Below, in pieces: positions 34,094 to 42,874 of a stretch of 64,000 bases of DNA; the stretch's first letter is position 1; each line of letters begins with the position of its first letter. Under the pieces are notes generated by a model. It saw only the letters and a list, made by a program, of their open reading frames with translations, searched no databases and was not told where the DNA came from. Position numbers and translations under genes: made by a program. The stretch comes from Agromyces fucosus (GTDB lineage Bacteria; Actinomycetota; Actinomycetes; Actinomycetales; Microbacteriaceae), in NCBI RefSeq assembly GCF_004134865.1, contig NZ_SDPO01000003.1, positions 310,001-374,000 of the forward strand, in the 5' to 3' direction.

Positions 34094-34798
34094 CTAGGCC
34101 GCCGCGCCGCCCAGGTAGGCGTTGCGTACCTCGGGCAGCTCGACGAGCTCGGCGGGCGTGCCCTCGAGCACGACCCGGCCGCGCTGCATGACGACCGCGC
34201 GGTCGGCGATGCCGAACGAGGCGCGCACGTTCTGCTCGACGAGCAGCACCGCCATGCCGCGCCCGCGAAGCTCGGTGAGCACCTTCATGATCTCGGCGAC
34301 GACCTTCGGCGCGAGCCCGATCGACGGCTCGTCGAGCATGATCGCCTTCGGCGAGGCCATGAGGCCGCGGCCGATCGCGACCATCTGCTGCTCGCCGCCC
34401 GAGAGCGTTCCGGCCGCCTGACCGAGGCGCGGCTGCAGGCGCGGGAACAGCTCGAGCACGGCGGCGAGGTCGCCCTTGCCGCCGCGGCTCCAGGCGCCGA
34501 GCATGAGGTTGTCGCGCACCGACAGCGTCGGGAAGCACAGGCGGTTCTCGGGCACGTGGGTGAGCCCGAGCGACGCCATCTTCTCGGTCGGCTTGCCCGT
34601 GATGTCGACGCCGTCGATCGTGACGGTGCCGGCGGTCGGGCGGATCAGGCCGTTGAGCGCTCGAAGCAGCGTGGTCTTGCCCGCTCCGTTCGATCCGACG
34701 ACGGTCACGATCTCGCCGGGTGCGACCGAGAGGCTCACCTCGTGCAGGATGGCGAGCTTGCCGTAGCCCGCGTCGAGGCGGTCGACTGCGAGGGTCAT
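34094..34798 (-). CDS. LivF-type ABC transporter ATP-binding protein
   Basis: 234 residues. Walker A GSNGAGKTT (about 38-46), signature LSGGEQQMV, Walker B PKAIMLDEPSIGLAP, switch His replaced within VLLVEQN as usual for LivF. Second ATPase of a branched-chain-amino-acid-type (HAAT) importer. The ATG overlaps the stop of the fused permease-ATPase by four bases. Last gene of the operon. A PaaR-like operator upstream of the first gene suggests an aromatic acid rather than Leu/Ile/Val as substrate. Confidence 0.88.
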   Translation of the reverse strand: MTLAVDRLDAGYGKLAILHEVSLSVAPGEIVTVVGSNGAGKTTLLRALNGLIRPTAGTVTIDGVDITGKPTEKMASLGLTHVPENRLCFPTLSVRDNLMLGAWSRGGKGDLAAVLELFPRLQPRLGQAAGTLSGGEQQMVAIGRGLMASPKAIMLDEPSIGLAPKVVAEIMKVLTELRGRGMAVLLVEQNVRASFGIADRAVVMQRGRVVLEGTPAELVELPEVRNAYLGGAAA

Positions 34799-36789
34799 GA
34801 CTGGTCCTCCAGTTCCTTCAGCTCGGCTTCTGCCTCTTCGGCATCGGTGCCGAGGTAGGCGACGATGACCGCCGGATCGTTGCGCACGGACTCGGGGTCG
34901 CCGTGGGCGATGAGCACACCGTCGTCGAGCACCGCGACCGTGTCGGCGAGCGCCATCACCTGGGCCACGTCGTGCTCGACGAGCACGATTGTGAGCCCGG
35001 CGTCGCGCAGCGCCCGCAGCAGTTGCGCGAGCAGCTCGCGCTCGCTGCCCGAGAGGCCGGCCATCGGCTCGTCGAGCAGCAGCAGCGCGGGCTCGGCAGC
35101 GAGCGCCCGGCACACCTCCATCATGCGCTGGCGGCCGAACGGCAGGTCGCCGGCCGCGAGGCCCGCGACGTCGCCGAGGCGCATCGAGTCGAGGATGTCG
35201 TGCGCGATCTCCTCGTGGGCGTACTGCTCACGGCCCTGGAGCCCGAACATGCCGCGGAGGATGCCGGCCCGGCCCTTGCGGTAGCGCCCCATGTAGACGT
35301 TGCCGACGACGTCGGTCGACGAGAACACCTGCAGGTTCTGGAACGTGCGGGTGAGACCGGCCTCGGCGCCGACGTGAGGCTTGCGCCCCTGGATCTCCTC
35401 GCCGAGGAAGCGCACCGTGCCCGAGGTCGGGGCGATCGCACCCGTGATCATGTTGAAGCACGTCGTCTTGCCCGCGCCGTTCGGCCCGATGAGGCCCATG
35501 ATCTGCCCGGCGGGCACCGTGAGGGTCACGTCGTCGACGGCGACCACGCCGCCGTAGCGCTTCGTGAGCCCCGACACCTCGAGGATCGGCTGGCCGGCCG
35601 CGACCGGCGTCGAGACGGTCGGAATGCGGGCATCGGATGCCGCGGCATCCGTCGCCTCGTCGAGGCCGGCGCCGGCCGGGGCCTCGCCCGGCAGCCCGCC
35701 GAACGCGCGCGTGGGCACCTCGCCCGAGCCGCCGTCGACGGATGCCGCGGAGGAGGGCTTCGCCGAGGCATCCGCTCGCCGTCTCGTGATCGCCGCCCAC
35801 GCCGACTTCACGACCTGGTAGAGACCGCCCGGCAGCAGGATGATCACGAGGATCAGCACGAGGCCGTAGCCGATGAGCTGCACCTCGCCCGTGGCGCCGG
35901 GGATGATCGCGGGGATGAGGTCGCGGAGGCCCTCGGAGAGGAGTTCGACGATGAACGCACCGGCGACCGCGCCCCAGACCGAGCCGAGACCGCCGAGGAC
36001 GACCATCAGCAGCAGCTCGACCGAGACGTGGAACTCGGCGACCTGCGGCGAGACGATCTGCACCTGGTAGGCGTAGAAGACGCCGCCGAGGCCCGCGAAG
36101 CCCGCTGAGAGGGTGAAGACCTTCACGCGCAGTGCGTAGGTGTTCACGCCGAGCGATTCGGCGGCGAGCTCGGAGTCGTTGACCGCCGAGAGGGCCCGGC
36201 CCGCCCGCGAGCGGGTGAGGTTCAGCGCGAGCACGAGGCCGATGAGCACGAACGGCGCGACGAACCAGAAGAACAGGCCGTTGTTGTCGATCGGGATGCC
36301 GAAGACCTCGGGGCGGCCGTAGCCGTAGATGCCCGTCGTGCGGCCCGTGAACTCCCACTCGCGCACGGCGATCATGACGATGAAGCCGAGTCCGAGGGTC
36401 GCGAGCGCGAGGTAGTGGCCGCGCAGGCGCAGCATCGGCAGGCCGATGAGGAGCGCCGCGAGCATGGCCGCGGCGACGCCGCCGACCGCGGCCACGGGGC
36501 CGGGCATCTCGAACTTCTGCAGCAGGATCGCGTGCGTGTACGCGCCGATCGCGAAGAACGCTGCCTGCCCGAGCGAGACCTGGCCGGCGAGGCCCATGAG
36601 CAGCGACAGGCCGATCGCGGGCAGCGCGAAGATCATCGAGAAGACGGCGATGTTCATCATCGACGAGCTCGCCGTGAACGGGATGATCGCGATGATCACC
36701 GCGAACGCCGCGACGCCGAGGATCGTGCCGCGGTTGTTGGGCCAGAAGCCGGTCTTCGACCGCATGGCGGCCTTGTTCAGGTAGGACAT
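34795..36789 (-). CDS. Fused LivM permease-LivG ATPase
   Basis: 664 residues. Residues 1-345 hold the LivM permease (about nine to ten helices, with GLAGQVSLGQAAFFAIGAY and the EAA-like GVNTYALRVKVFTLSAGFAGLGG). A 50-residue Ala/Pro/Ser/Gly linker follows, then LivG at about 400-664 with GPNGAGKTT, the LivG-specific RTFQNLQVF, signature FGRQRMMEV and LLLLDEPMAGLS. Fusion of the membrane and first nucleotide-binding subunits is a known but less common variant. No internal stop or frameshift is needed. One base separates it from the LivH gene. Confidence 0.9.
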   Translation of the reverse strand: MSYLNKAAMRSKTGFWPNNRGTILGVAAFAVIIAIIPFTASSSMMNIAVFSMIFALPAIGLSLLMGLAGQVSLGQAAFFAIGAYTHAILLQKFEMPGPVAAVGGVAAAMLAALLIGLPMLRLRGHYLALATLGLGFIVMIAVREWEFTGRTTGIYGYGRPEVFGIPIDNNGLFFWFVAPFVLIGLVLALNLTRSRAGRALSAVNDSELAAESLGVNTYALRVKVFTLSAGFAGLGGVFYAYQVQIVSPQVAEFHVSVELLLMVVLGGLGSVWGAVAGAFIVELLSEGLRDLIPAIIPGATGEVQLIGYGLVLILVIILLPGGLYQVVKSAWAAITRRRADASAKPSSAASVDGGSGEVPTRAFGGLPGEAPAGAGLDEATDAAASDARIPTVSTPVAAGQPILEVSGLTKRYGGVVAVDDVTLTVPAGQIMGLIGPNGAGKTTCFNMITGAIAPTSGTVRFLGEEIQGRKPHVGAEAGLTRTFQNLQVFSSTDVVGNVYMGRYRKGRAGILRGMFGLQGREQYAHEEIAHDILDSMRLGDVAGLAAGDLPFGRQRMMEVCRALAAEPALLLLDEPMAGLSGSERELLAQLLRALRDAGLTIVLVEHDVAQVMALADTVAVLDDGVLIAHGDPESVRNDPAVIVAYLGTDAEEAEAELKELEDQS

Positions 36790-36790
36790 C

Positions 36791-37660
36791 TCAGACCCTC
36801 ACGGCGTTCGGGCGCAGCACGAGGCCGGCCGGTCGGATGATCAGCACGATGATGAGGATGAAGAACGCGACCGCATCCTTCCAGCCGGATGCCACGTAGC
36901 CGGCGACGTACGACTCGATGATGCCGAGCAGCAGCGCGCCGACGATCGCCGCCCGGAACGAGACGAGCCCGCCGAGCACCGCCGCCACGAACCCCTTGAG
37001 GCCGAGGAGCAGCCCGCCCGACCAGATCGAGAGGTAGATCGGCGAGGAGACCACGCCGGCCGTCGCGCCCACGAAACCGGCGATCGCGAAGGCGATGACG
37101 GATGCCGCGGCCGGCGAGATGCCGACGATGCGGGCCGCGACCGGCTGCTCGGCGCTCGCGCGCAGCGCCTTGCCCCACCGGGTCTTCTCGTAGAAGAGCA
37201 GCACGCCGCCGCCGACGACCACGAGGGCGCCGAGCATCCAGAGCTCCTGCGAGCGGATGCTGACGCCGCCGAGGGTGAGGTCGCTGCCGGGGAAGGCCGG
37301 CAGCCGCTTCGCCTCCGCGCCCCAGATGAGGAGCATGATCGCCTGCAGCAGCGTCGAGACGCCGAGGGTCAGGATGATCGAGACGAGCGTCGTGAGGTTC
37401 TTCACGCGGGCGATGACGAGCCGCTCGATGAGCACCGAGGCGAGCGTCACCGAGATGAGCGCGATGAGGATGGCGACGGGCAGGGGCAGGCCGGCCGTGA
37501 CGAGCGAGATGCTGCCGAGGCCGGCCAGCGTCGCGTAGTCGCCCTGGGCGATGTTCACGACGTGCCTTACCGTGTAGGTGGCGATGAGGCCGACGGCGAG
37601 CAGGGCGTACACGGACCCTTGTGAGAGCCCCGCCACCGTCAGCTGGAGGAAGTCGATCAA
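36791..37660 (-). CDS. LivH-type ABC transporter permease
   Basis: 289 residues, about eight membrane helices. Typical LivH start LSQGSVYALLAVGLIATYTVRHVVNIAQGD, and the cytoplasmic coupling loop WGKALRASAEQPVAARIVGISP. Forms the translocation pore with the LivM half of the next gene. Ten bases downstream of the binding-protein gene, in the same operon. Confidence 0.9.
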   Translation of the reverse strand: MIDFLQLTVAGLSQGSVYALLAVGLIATYTVRHVVNIAQGDYATLAGLGSISLVTAGLPLPVAILIALISVTLASVLIERLVIARVKNLTTLVSIILTLGVSTLLQAIMLLIWGAEAKRLPAFPGSDLTLGGVSIRSQELWMLGALVVVGGGVLLFYEKTRWGKALRASAEQPVAARIVGISPAAASVIAFAIAGFVGATAGVVSSPIYLSIWSGGLLLGLKGFVAAVLGGLVSFRAAIVGALLLGIIESYVAGYVASGWKDAVAFFILIIVLIIRPAGLVLRPNAVRV

Positions 37661-37670
37661 CGGATGCCGC

Positions 37671-38864
37671 TCACTCTTCGTAGAGGGTCCAGCGGCCGCC
37701 CTCGGCGAGCGCCATGATGAGCGCGTCCGCGGTGAGGCCGGAGTGGTTCTCGGGGGTCATCGTGAAGATGCCCGAGATGCCGACGAGGTCGGTCGTCGCC
37801 TCGATCGCGTCGCGGAGCGCCTCGGGGTCGGTGCCGGCGGCCTCGATGGCCTTCGTGCCGACGAGCCAGGCGTCGTACGCGTGACCGGCGAAGCTCGAGG
37901 GAGAGCTGCCGAACTCCGCGGAGTAGTCGGCGATGAACTGGTCGATGACGGGCTTCTGCGGGTCGTCGTCGCTGAGTTCGTCGGCGACGAGCAGGCGGCC
38001 CATCGGGGCGATGACGCCGTCGGCGGCGGGGCCGGCGGCCTCGAAGAAGGCGTCGTTGGCGACGCCGTGCGACTGGTAGACCGGCTTGTTCACGCCGAGC
38101 TGCACGTACGCGGCCTGCGCGAGACCGGCCGAGGGGGTGATGCCCCAGATGATGACGGCGTCGGCGTCGGCCGCGCGGATGTTCGTCATCTGCGCGGTGA
38201 AGTCGGTCGCGCTCGGCTCGAACGACTCGGTCGCGGTGAGGGTGATGCCGCGCTCTTCGCCGAGCTCGGTGATGATGTCGGCGATGCCCTCGCCGAACCC
38301 GGTGGCGTCGCGCACGAGGGCGATCTTCGTGTAGCCCTTCGACTCGGCGTCATCGAGGATGCGCTCGAGCACGACGAGGTCGTTCTGCGCGGTCTTGAAG
38401 ACCCACTCGGAGCCGTCGACGATCGCGGCGTTCGCGGCGACCGAGATCGTCGGCACCTGGGCCGCCTCCACGAGCGGGCGCATGGCGAGCGATGGGCCCG
38501 TGCGCGAGGAGCCGATGATGAGGTCGACGTCGTCGTTCTCGATGAGCTGGGTGGTGGCCTTGGCGGCACCGTCTTCGGTGGACTGGTTGTCCTTGATGAT
38601 GAGCTCGACCTCGCGGCCGTCGATGCCGCCGTCGGCGTTCAGCTGCTCGGCGAGCATGTTGAGCGTGTTCTGCTCGGGCACGCCGAGGTTCGCGCCGACA
38701 CCCGTGATGTCGAGCACGGCGCCGATCTTGATGGGACCGTCTTCGGCGGTCTCACCGCCACCCGAGTCGCCGCCGAAGTTCGAGGCGCCGCAACCGGTCA
38801 GGGCGAGTGCGATGGATGCCGCGACCGCGGCGGGGACGAGTAGACGGCGTTGCGCACGGTGCAT
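37671..38864 (-). CDS. HAAT-type substrate-binding lipoprotein of ABC importer
   Basis: 397 residues. The lipobox LTGCGAS (Cys at about 24) anchors it. The type I periplasmic-binding fold (Peripla_BP_6) is recognised by IKIGAVLDITGVGANLG, LIGSSRTGPSLAM and HAYDAWLVGTKAI. The pocket motif SRTGPS and downstream residues decide the ligand but do not allow me to name it. The start at 38864 is set by AAGGAG ten bases upstream, although the frame is open much further. First gene of the operon; a PaaR-like 22-bp site lies 55 bp upstream. Confidence 0.88.
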   Translation of the reverse strand: MHRAQRRLLVPAAVAASIALALTGCGASNFGGDSGGGETAEDGPIKIGAVLDITGVGANLGVPEQNTLNMLAEQLNADGGIDGREVELIIKDNQSTEDGAAKATTQLIENDDVDLIIGSSRTGPSLAMRPLVEAAQVPTISVAANAAIVDGSEWVFKTAQNDLVVLERILDDAESKGYTKIALVRDATGFGEGIADIITELGEERGITLTATESFEPSATDFTAQMTNIRAADADAVIIWGITPSAGLAQAAYVQLGVNKPVYQSHGVANDAFFEAAGPAADGVIAPMGRLLVADELSDDDPQKPVIDQFIADYSAEFGSSPSSFAGHAYDAWLVGTKAIEAAGTDPEALRDAIEATTDLVGISGIFTMTPENHSGLTADALIMALAEGGRWTLYEE

Positions 38865-38918
38865 GGGATGAACTCTCCTTTGAGCCCTCACGGGTTCTCG
38901 ACATTGAGTAGGGGGATT

Positions 38919-38940
38919 CATGACCGACCATTCGGTCACT
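38919..38940. promoter_or_regulatory. PaaR-like operator upstream of the ABC importer
   Basis: It contains TGACCGA and TCGGTCA, a perfect 7-bp dyad around CCAT, and aligns to the 22-bp PaaR pattern at 14 of 18 fixed positions. The stretch TCGGTCACTA is shared with the site before paaJ (5342-5363). It lies 55 bp upstream of the binding-protein gene. Confidence 0.5.
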
Positions 38941-38987
38941 ATTTCAACTCCCTCGAAGATACGTTGCGTGGCCAGCCATCCGCAAGG

Positions 38988-39031
38988 TGTCGTTCTGCAT
39001 CGGAGGCGTGGATGTTGCGCGCAGAACGACA
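38988..39031. repeat. 11-bp inverted repeat TGTCGTTCTGC-n22-GCAGAACGACA
   Basis: A perfect long-arm inverted repeat in the divergent gap between the ABC importer and the sulfurtransferase gene, about 70 bp before the latter. It may be an operator or a dispersed intergenic repeat. No second copy was noticed in the window. Confidence 0.45.
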
Positions 39032-39099
39032 TCCCCGGCGAGCCGAGCCGCCGAGGAGCTGCGCATTCGGGCAGGTTCCGGGCGAGGCAGGATGGAAGC

Positions 39100-39939
39100 A
39101 TGCCGATCCTGATCACCGCCGAAGAGCTCGCCGACCGTCTCGCTGCGGGGGAGCGCACCATCGTGCTCGACGTGCGCTGGTCGCTCGCCGAGCCCGACGG
39201 CACCGACGCCTACCGGGCCGGGCACATCCCGGGCGCCGTGTACGTCGACCTCGACCACGAGCTCGCCGACCACGAGGTGACCGGGCAGGGCCGGCATCCG
39301 CTGCCGAGCGAGGCCGCCTTCACCCGGGCCATGCGCCGATGGGGCCTGCGGGACGGCGACACCGTCGTCGTGATGGACGACCTCGGCAACCAGTCGTCCG
39401 CGCGGGCATGGTGGCTGCTCCGGCACGCCGGCGCCGCCGACGTGCGCATGCTCGACGGCGGCCTCGCGGCCTGGCGGGCCGGGGGACATCCGCTCGACAT
39501 CGGCGATGTCGTGCCCGACGCCGGTGACGCCACCGCGCACTTCGGCGCGATGCCGGTGATCGACATCGACGGGGCGGCCGCCTTCCCGGCCGACGGCGTG
39601 CTGCTCGACGCGCGCGCTGCGCCGCGCTACCGCGGAGAGGTCGAGCCGATCGATCCCCGTGCCGGGCACATCCCCGGCGCCCGCTCCGCGCCCAGCGGCG
39701 AGAACCTCGACGACGACGGCCGGTTCCGCTCGCCCGAGGCGCTGCGCGAGCATTTCGCGGGCGTCGGCGTCACCGGGGGCGTGCCCGTCGCCGCGTACTG
39801 CGGTTCGGGGGTCACGGCGGCGCACGAGGTCGCCGCGCTCGCGATCGCGGGCTTCGAGGCGGCGCTCTATCCCGGCTCGTGGAGCCAGTGGTCCAACGAT
39901 GAGGGCCGCCCGGTCGCGGTCGGGCCCGAGGCGGGCTGA
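39100..39939 (+). CDS. Thiosulfate/3-mercaptopyruvate sulfurtransferase (tandem rhodanese)
   Basis: 279 residues, two rhodanese domains. The N-terminal inactive domain has VLDVRWSLAEPDGTDAYRAGHIPGAVYVDLD. The C-terminal catalytic domain has Cys234 in AAYCGSGVTA and the end motif YPGSWSQWSNDEGRPV. It transfers sulfane sulfur from thiosulfate or mercaptopyruvate to cyanide or thiols. The active loop CGSGVT favours mercaptopyruvate sulfurtransferase-type specificity. The start ATG at 39100 follows AGGATGGAAGC. Convergent with the methyltransferase 12 bp away. Confidence 0.88.
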   Translation: MPILITAEELADRLAAGERTIVLDVRWSLAEPDGTDAYRAGHIPGAVYVDLDHELADHEVTGQGRHPLPSEAAFTRAMRRWGLRDGDTVVVMDDLGNQSSARAWWLLRHAGAADVRMLDGGLAAWRAGGHPLDIGDVVPDAGDATAHFGAMPVIDIDGAAAFPADGVLLDARAAPRYRGEVEPIDPRAGHIPGARSAPSGENLDDDGRFRSPEALREHFAGVGVTGGVPVAAYCGSGVTAAHEVAALAIAGFEAALYPGSWSQWSNDEGRPVAVGPEAG

Positions 39940-39951
39940 CGCAGCGGGCGT

Positions 39952-40767
39952 CTACGCCGGCCGCTGCCCGATCGCGATGAGCGTCGTCACGTCGACCGAC
40001 GCGACGCCACGCGATTCCACTGCTGCGAGGAAGCGCTTCCGCACCTTCGCCACCGCCGGCGCGCCGAGGCCGCCGAGCAGGAATCGCAGCGCGGTGCCCT
40101 CGACGAGGGTCCACGACAGCTCGGGCGTCAGCTCGAGATGCCGCTGCACCGCGTGCGCCCGCACACCCGTGAGGCCGAGCCCGGTGAGCCATTGCGCGAG
40201 GCTTCCGGCCGTGTCGATCGACTCCAGCCCCGCCGCTCTCGGCACGGCGGCATCGAGCGACGCCCCGCCGTCGGGCAGCGCATCGGCGAGCAGCTCGGGC
40301 AGCGGATCGAACGCACCGCGCGCCCACACGGTGATCGCGACCCGGCCGCCTGGACGTGCGCGCTCGATCAGGTGGCGCGTGCCAGCGTCGAGGTCGGGGA
40401 AGTGGAACACGCCGAGCACGCACTGCACGAGGTCGTACCCGGTGGGCTCCCACGTCGTGACGTCGGCGACGTGCAACCGGAGCTGCGGCATCCGCTCGCC
40501 CGCGCGCTCGCGCGCCGCCTCGACGAGCGGTTCGGCGAATTCGACCGCGTCGACCACGCCGGCCGGGCCGACGAGCTCGGCGGTGGGCAGGGCGGATGCC
40601 CCGTCGCCGCAGCACGCGTCGAGCACGAGTTCGTCGAAGCGCGGGTGCGCCCTCGCCACGGCCGCGGTCGAGATCGGATTCCACAGCGCATCGTCGAGCT
40701 CGATGGATGCCGCGGCCGCAGCCGCGAATCCTCCAGCGAGATCAGGTTCCCCCAACGTGTCCCCCAT
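39952..40767 (-). CDS. Class I SAM-dependent methyltransferase
   Basis: 271 residues. SAM-binding motif I is VLDACCGDGASALPTAELV (about 49-67), followed by a VDAVEFAEPLVE acidic loop and motif II YDLVQCVLGVFHFPD. It resembles UbiE/Methyltransf_11 enzymes. The start at 40767 was chosen because the protein then begins just before the conserved region; upstream in-frame codons lie in the gap to the FKBP gene. Substrate not inferable. Confidence 0.75.
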   Translation of the reverse strand: MGDTLGEPDLAGGFAAAAAASIELDDALWNPISTAAVARAHPRFDELVLDACCGDGASALPTAELVGPAGVVDAVEFAEPLVEAARERAGERMPQLRLHVADVTTWEPTGYDLVQCVLGVFHFPDLDAGTRHLIERARPGGRVAITVWARGAFDPLPELLADALPDGGASLDAAVPRAAGLESIDTAGSLAQWLTGLGLTGVRAHAVQRHLELTPELSWTLVEGTALRFLLGGLGAPAVAKVRKRFLAAVESRGVASVDVTTLIAIGQRPA

Positions 40768-40946
40768 CCGCCCATTGTGTCCCTGATCGGCATCATTCGG
40801 TCGGATTGCGGCGGCCCGCCCGCGGATGCGGCACCGCGCCGGGCGTGCAGATCGTGCGGATTCCGTGACCATGGACTCAGGCAATCGAAAGCCGAACGGT
40901 GCAGACTGGAGGGATTCCACCCCTGATCGAAACGAGTCGTCCCGTC

Positions 40947-41906
40947 ATGAACCGTGCCATGCGCCGTGCCGCGCCCCTCGCGCTCGCCTCCGCGACCGCC
41001 CTGCTCCTCGCCGGTTGCGCAACCGGTTCGGAGCCCGAAGCGACGAAGACCCCCGACGCTGCGGCGTGCATGGATGTGCCGTCAGGCGACCTCAGCGACG
41101 GCGTGAAGGTCGAGGGCGAGTTCGGCGGAACGCCGACCGCCACCTTCACCACCCCGCTCGAGGCCGACGAGCTCGAGCGCACGATCGCCATCGAGGGCGA
41201 CGGCGACGAGACCGCGGCGGGCGACCCGATGAACATCGTCGTCACCGCGTTCTCGGGCACGAGCGGCGAGACCCTCTTCTCGCAGCCGACCACGATCACC
41301 GTCGGCGACGAGCAGGTCTTCGAGTCCTTCCTCGCCGGCATCGACTGCGTGCCCGTGGGCTCGCGCTCGGTGGTCGTCGCCCCGGCGTCGACGCTCTACG
41401 GCGACACCGGAAACGAGACCATCGGCGTCGCCGCCGGCGAGACGGTCGTCATCGTCGTCGACGTCGTCGAGGTGCAGGAGCCGCTGAAGCCCGCCGAGTG
41501 GACCGAGAACGTGCCCGAGGTGAAGTTCGGCGCCGAGGGCGAGGCCCCGACCGTGACGCTGCCCGACACCGAGCCGTCGACCGAGCTGCAGATGAAGGTG
41601 CTCGAAGAGGGCGACGGCGACGTGGTGCAGGCCGGCGACAGCGTCACGGTGCAGTACCAGGGCATCAGCTGGACCACCGGCGAGATCTTCGACCAGAGCT
41701 ACACGCGCGGCTCGGCGTCGACGTTCACGACCGACGGCGTGATCCAGGGCTTCGGCGCTGCGCTCGTCGGCCAGAAGGTCGGCACCAAGCTCATCGTGAC
41801 GATTCCGCCGGAGTACGCCTACGGCACGGATGCCGCGGCGCACGAGCTCGGCGGGCAGACGCTCGTCTTCCTCGTGGAGATCGAGGGCACCGAAGCCGCG
41901 AAGTAG
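40947..41906 (+). CDS. FKBP-type peptidyl-prolyl isomerase lipoprotein
   Basis: 319 residues. The signal peptide ends in the lipobox LLAGC (Cys about 24). Two FKBP-like domains follow: a degenerate one (about 50-165) lacking most active-site aromatics, and a canonical C-terminal one (about 205-315) with VTVQYQGISWTTGEIFDQSY, GVIQGFGAALVGQKVGTKLIVTIPPEYAYG and TLVFLVEI. It assists folding of secreted proteins outside the membrane. An in-frame GTG at 40899 is an alternative start. A strong terminator follows. Confidence 0.87.
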   Translation: MNRAMRRAAPLALASATALLLAGCATGSEPEATKTPDAAACMDVPSGDLSDGVKVEGEFGGTPTATFTTPLEADELERTIAIEGDGDETAAGDPMNIVVTAFSGTSGETLFSQPTTITVGDEQVFESFLAGIDCVPVGSRSVVVAPASTLYGDTGNETIGVAAGETVVIVVDVVEVQEPLKPAEWTENVPEVKFGAEGEAPTVTLPDTEPSTELQMKVLEEGDGDVVQAGDSVTVQYQGISWTTGEIFDQSYTRGSASTFTTDGVIQGFGAALVGQKVGTKLIVTIPPEYAYGTDAAAHELGGQTLVFLVEIEGTEAAK

Positions 41907-41915
41907 GTCTCGCGC

Positions 41916-41951
41916 ACGAAGGGCCGGACGGGCGACCGTCCGGCCCTTCGT
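41916..41951. terminator. Bidirectional terminator with GCGA tetraloop
   Basis: A perfect 16-bp stem (starting ACGAAGGGCCGGACGG) closed by the four-base loop GCGA, a GNRA-type loop. It sits between the convergent FKBP and EcfT-like genes, ten bases after the FKBP stop. Confidence 0.8.
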
Positions 41952-41977
41952 CGTTCCTGCGCTCGTCTCGCCTGCGG

Positions 41978-42874
41978 TCAGCGCCCCCAGGTCAGCACGG
42001 CGATGACGACGCTCACCGCGAGGAAGCACGCCACGAACACCGTGTCGCGCACGCGCCACGGCGAGAGGTGCCGCTCGGTGCGCGTGCGGTGGGCCCCGAA
42101 GGCGCGCGCGTCCATCGCGAGGGCGACGCGCTCGGCGTGCCGGATCGCCGAGGCGAGCAGGGGCACGATGTAGCCGAGCGAACGGCGCACGGCCGCGACC
42201 GGCCCGCGCCCGACATCCGTGCCCCGCACTCGGTGAGCGGCACGGATGATCTCGAGTTCGTGCCCGAACCGCGGCACGAACCGCAGCGCGGCGAGGGCGG
42301 TGTAGCCGAGGCGATACGGCACGCGCAGGTTCTGGACCATCGAGCGCACGAACTCGGTGCCGGTCGACGTGATGCCCGCGATGAGCGAGAGCAGCAGGAT
42401 CGCGAGGATGCGGAGGCCGGTCGCGAAGCCCACGAGGTAGGCCGCGAGGGTGAAGTCCCAGTCGCCGATCGAGATGAGGGTGATGGATGCCTCGGGGTGG
42501 TCGGCCACGCTCGAGGGGTCGATCCACACGCCGAAGGTGACGCCGAGCACGAGCGCGACGACGGGGATGCCGAGGAGGAGTGCCGCGATCGCGCGGCCCG
42601 ACAGCCGTGCGCCGATGAGCAGCACGGCCGCCGCGAACACGATGAACGCGAGCGGCAGCGCGATGCCCCGACTGAACATGACGACGACCATCACGGGCAC
42701 CGGCGCGGCGAGCTTCGCGAGCGGGTTCAGTGCGTAGAGGAATCGAGACGGGCGCTGCGTGCGATGTTCGGCGAAGGGGTCGAGGGCAGCGGATGCCGCG
42801 TGCGGCTCGCTCCCGTCGACCGGTGCTGCTCCGAGCTCGGGGAAGACCGCGCCGCCCTCGCCAGCCGCGGTCAC
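41978..42874 (-). CDS. ecfT: ECF transporter transmembrane component (EcfT/CbiQ-like)
   Basis: 298 residues. Five to six membrane helices after a roughly 60-residue polar N-terminus. The first coupling motif is in the cytoplasmic region RFVPRFGHELEIIRAAHRVRG (A-R-G type), and the C-terminal part has HAERVALAMDARAFGAHRTRT, the second ARG motif that contacts the ATPases. The GTG at 42874 overlaps the ATPase stop by four bases. It links the ATPase pair to a substrate-binding S component, but no S component gene is present in the window. Confidence 0.8.
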   Translation of the reverse strand: MTAAGEGGAVFPELGAAPVDGSEPHAASAALDPFAEHRTQRPSRFLYALNPLAKLAAPVPVMVVVMFSRGIALPLAFIVFAAAVLLIGARLSGRAIAALLLGIPVVALVLGVTFGVWIDPSSVADHPEASITLISIGDWDFTLAAYLVGFATGLRILAILLLSLIAGITSTGTEFVRSMVQNLRVPYRLGYTALAALRFVPRFGHELEIIRAAHRVRGTDVGRGPVAAVRRSLGYIVPLLASAIRHAERVALAMDARAFGAHRTRTERHLSPWRVRDTVFVACFLAVSVVIAVLTWGR

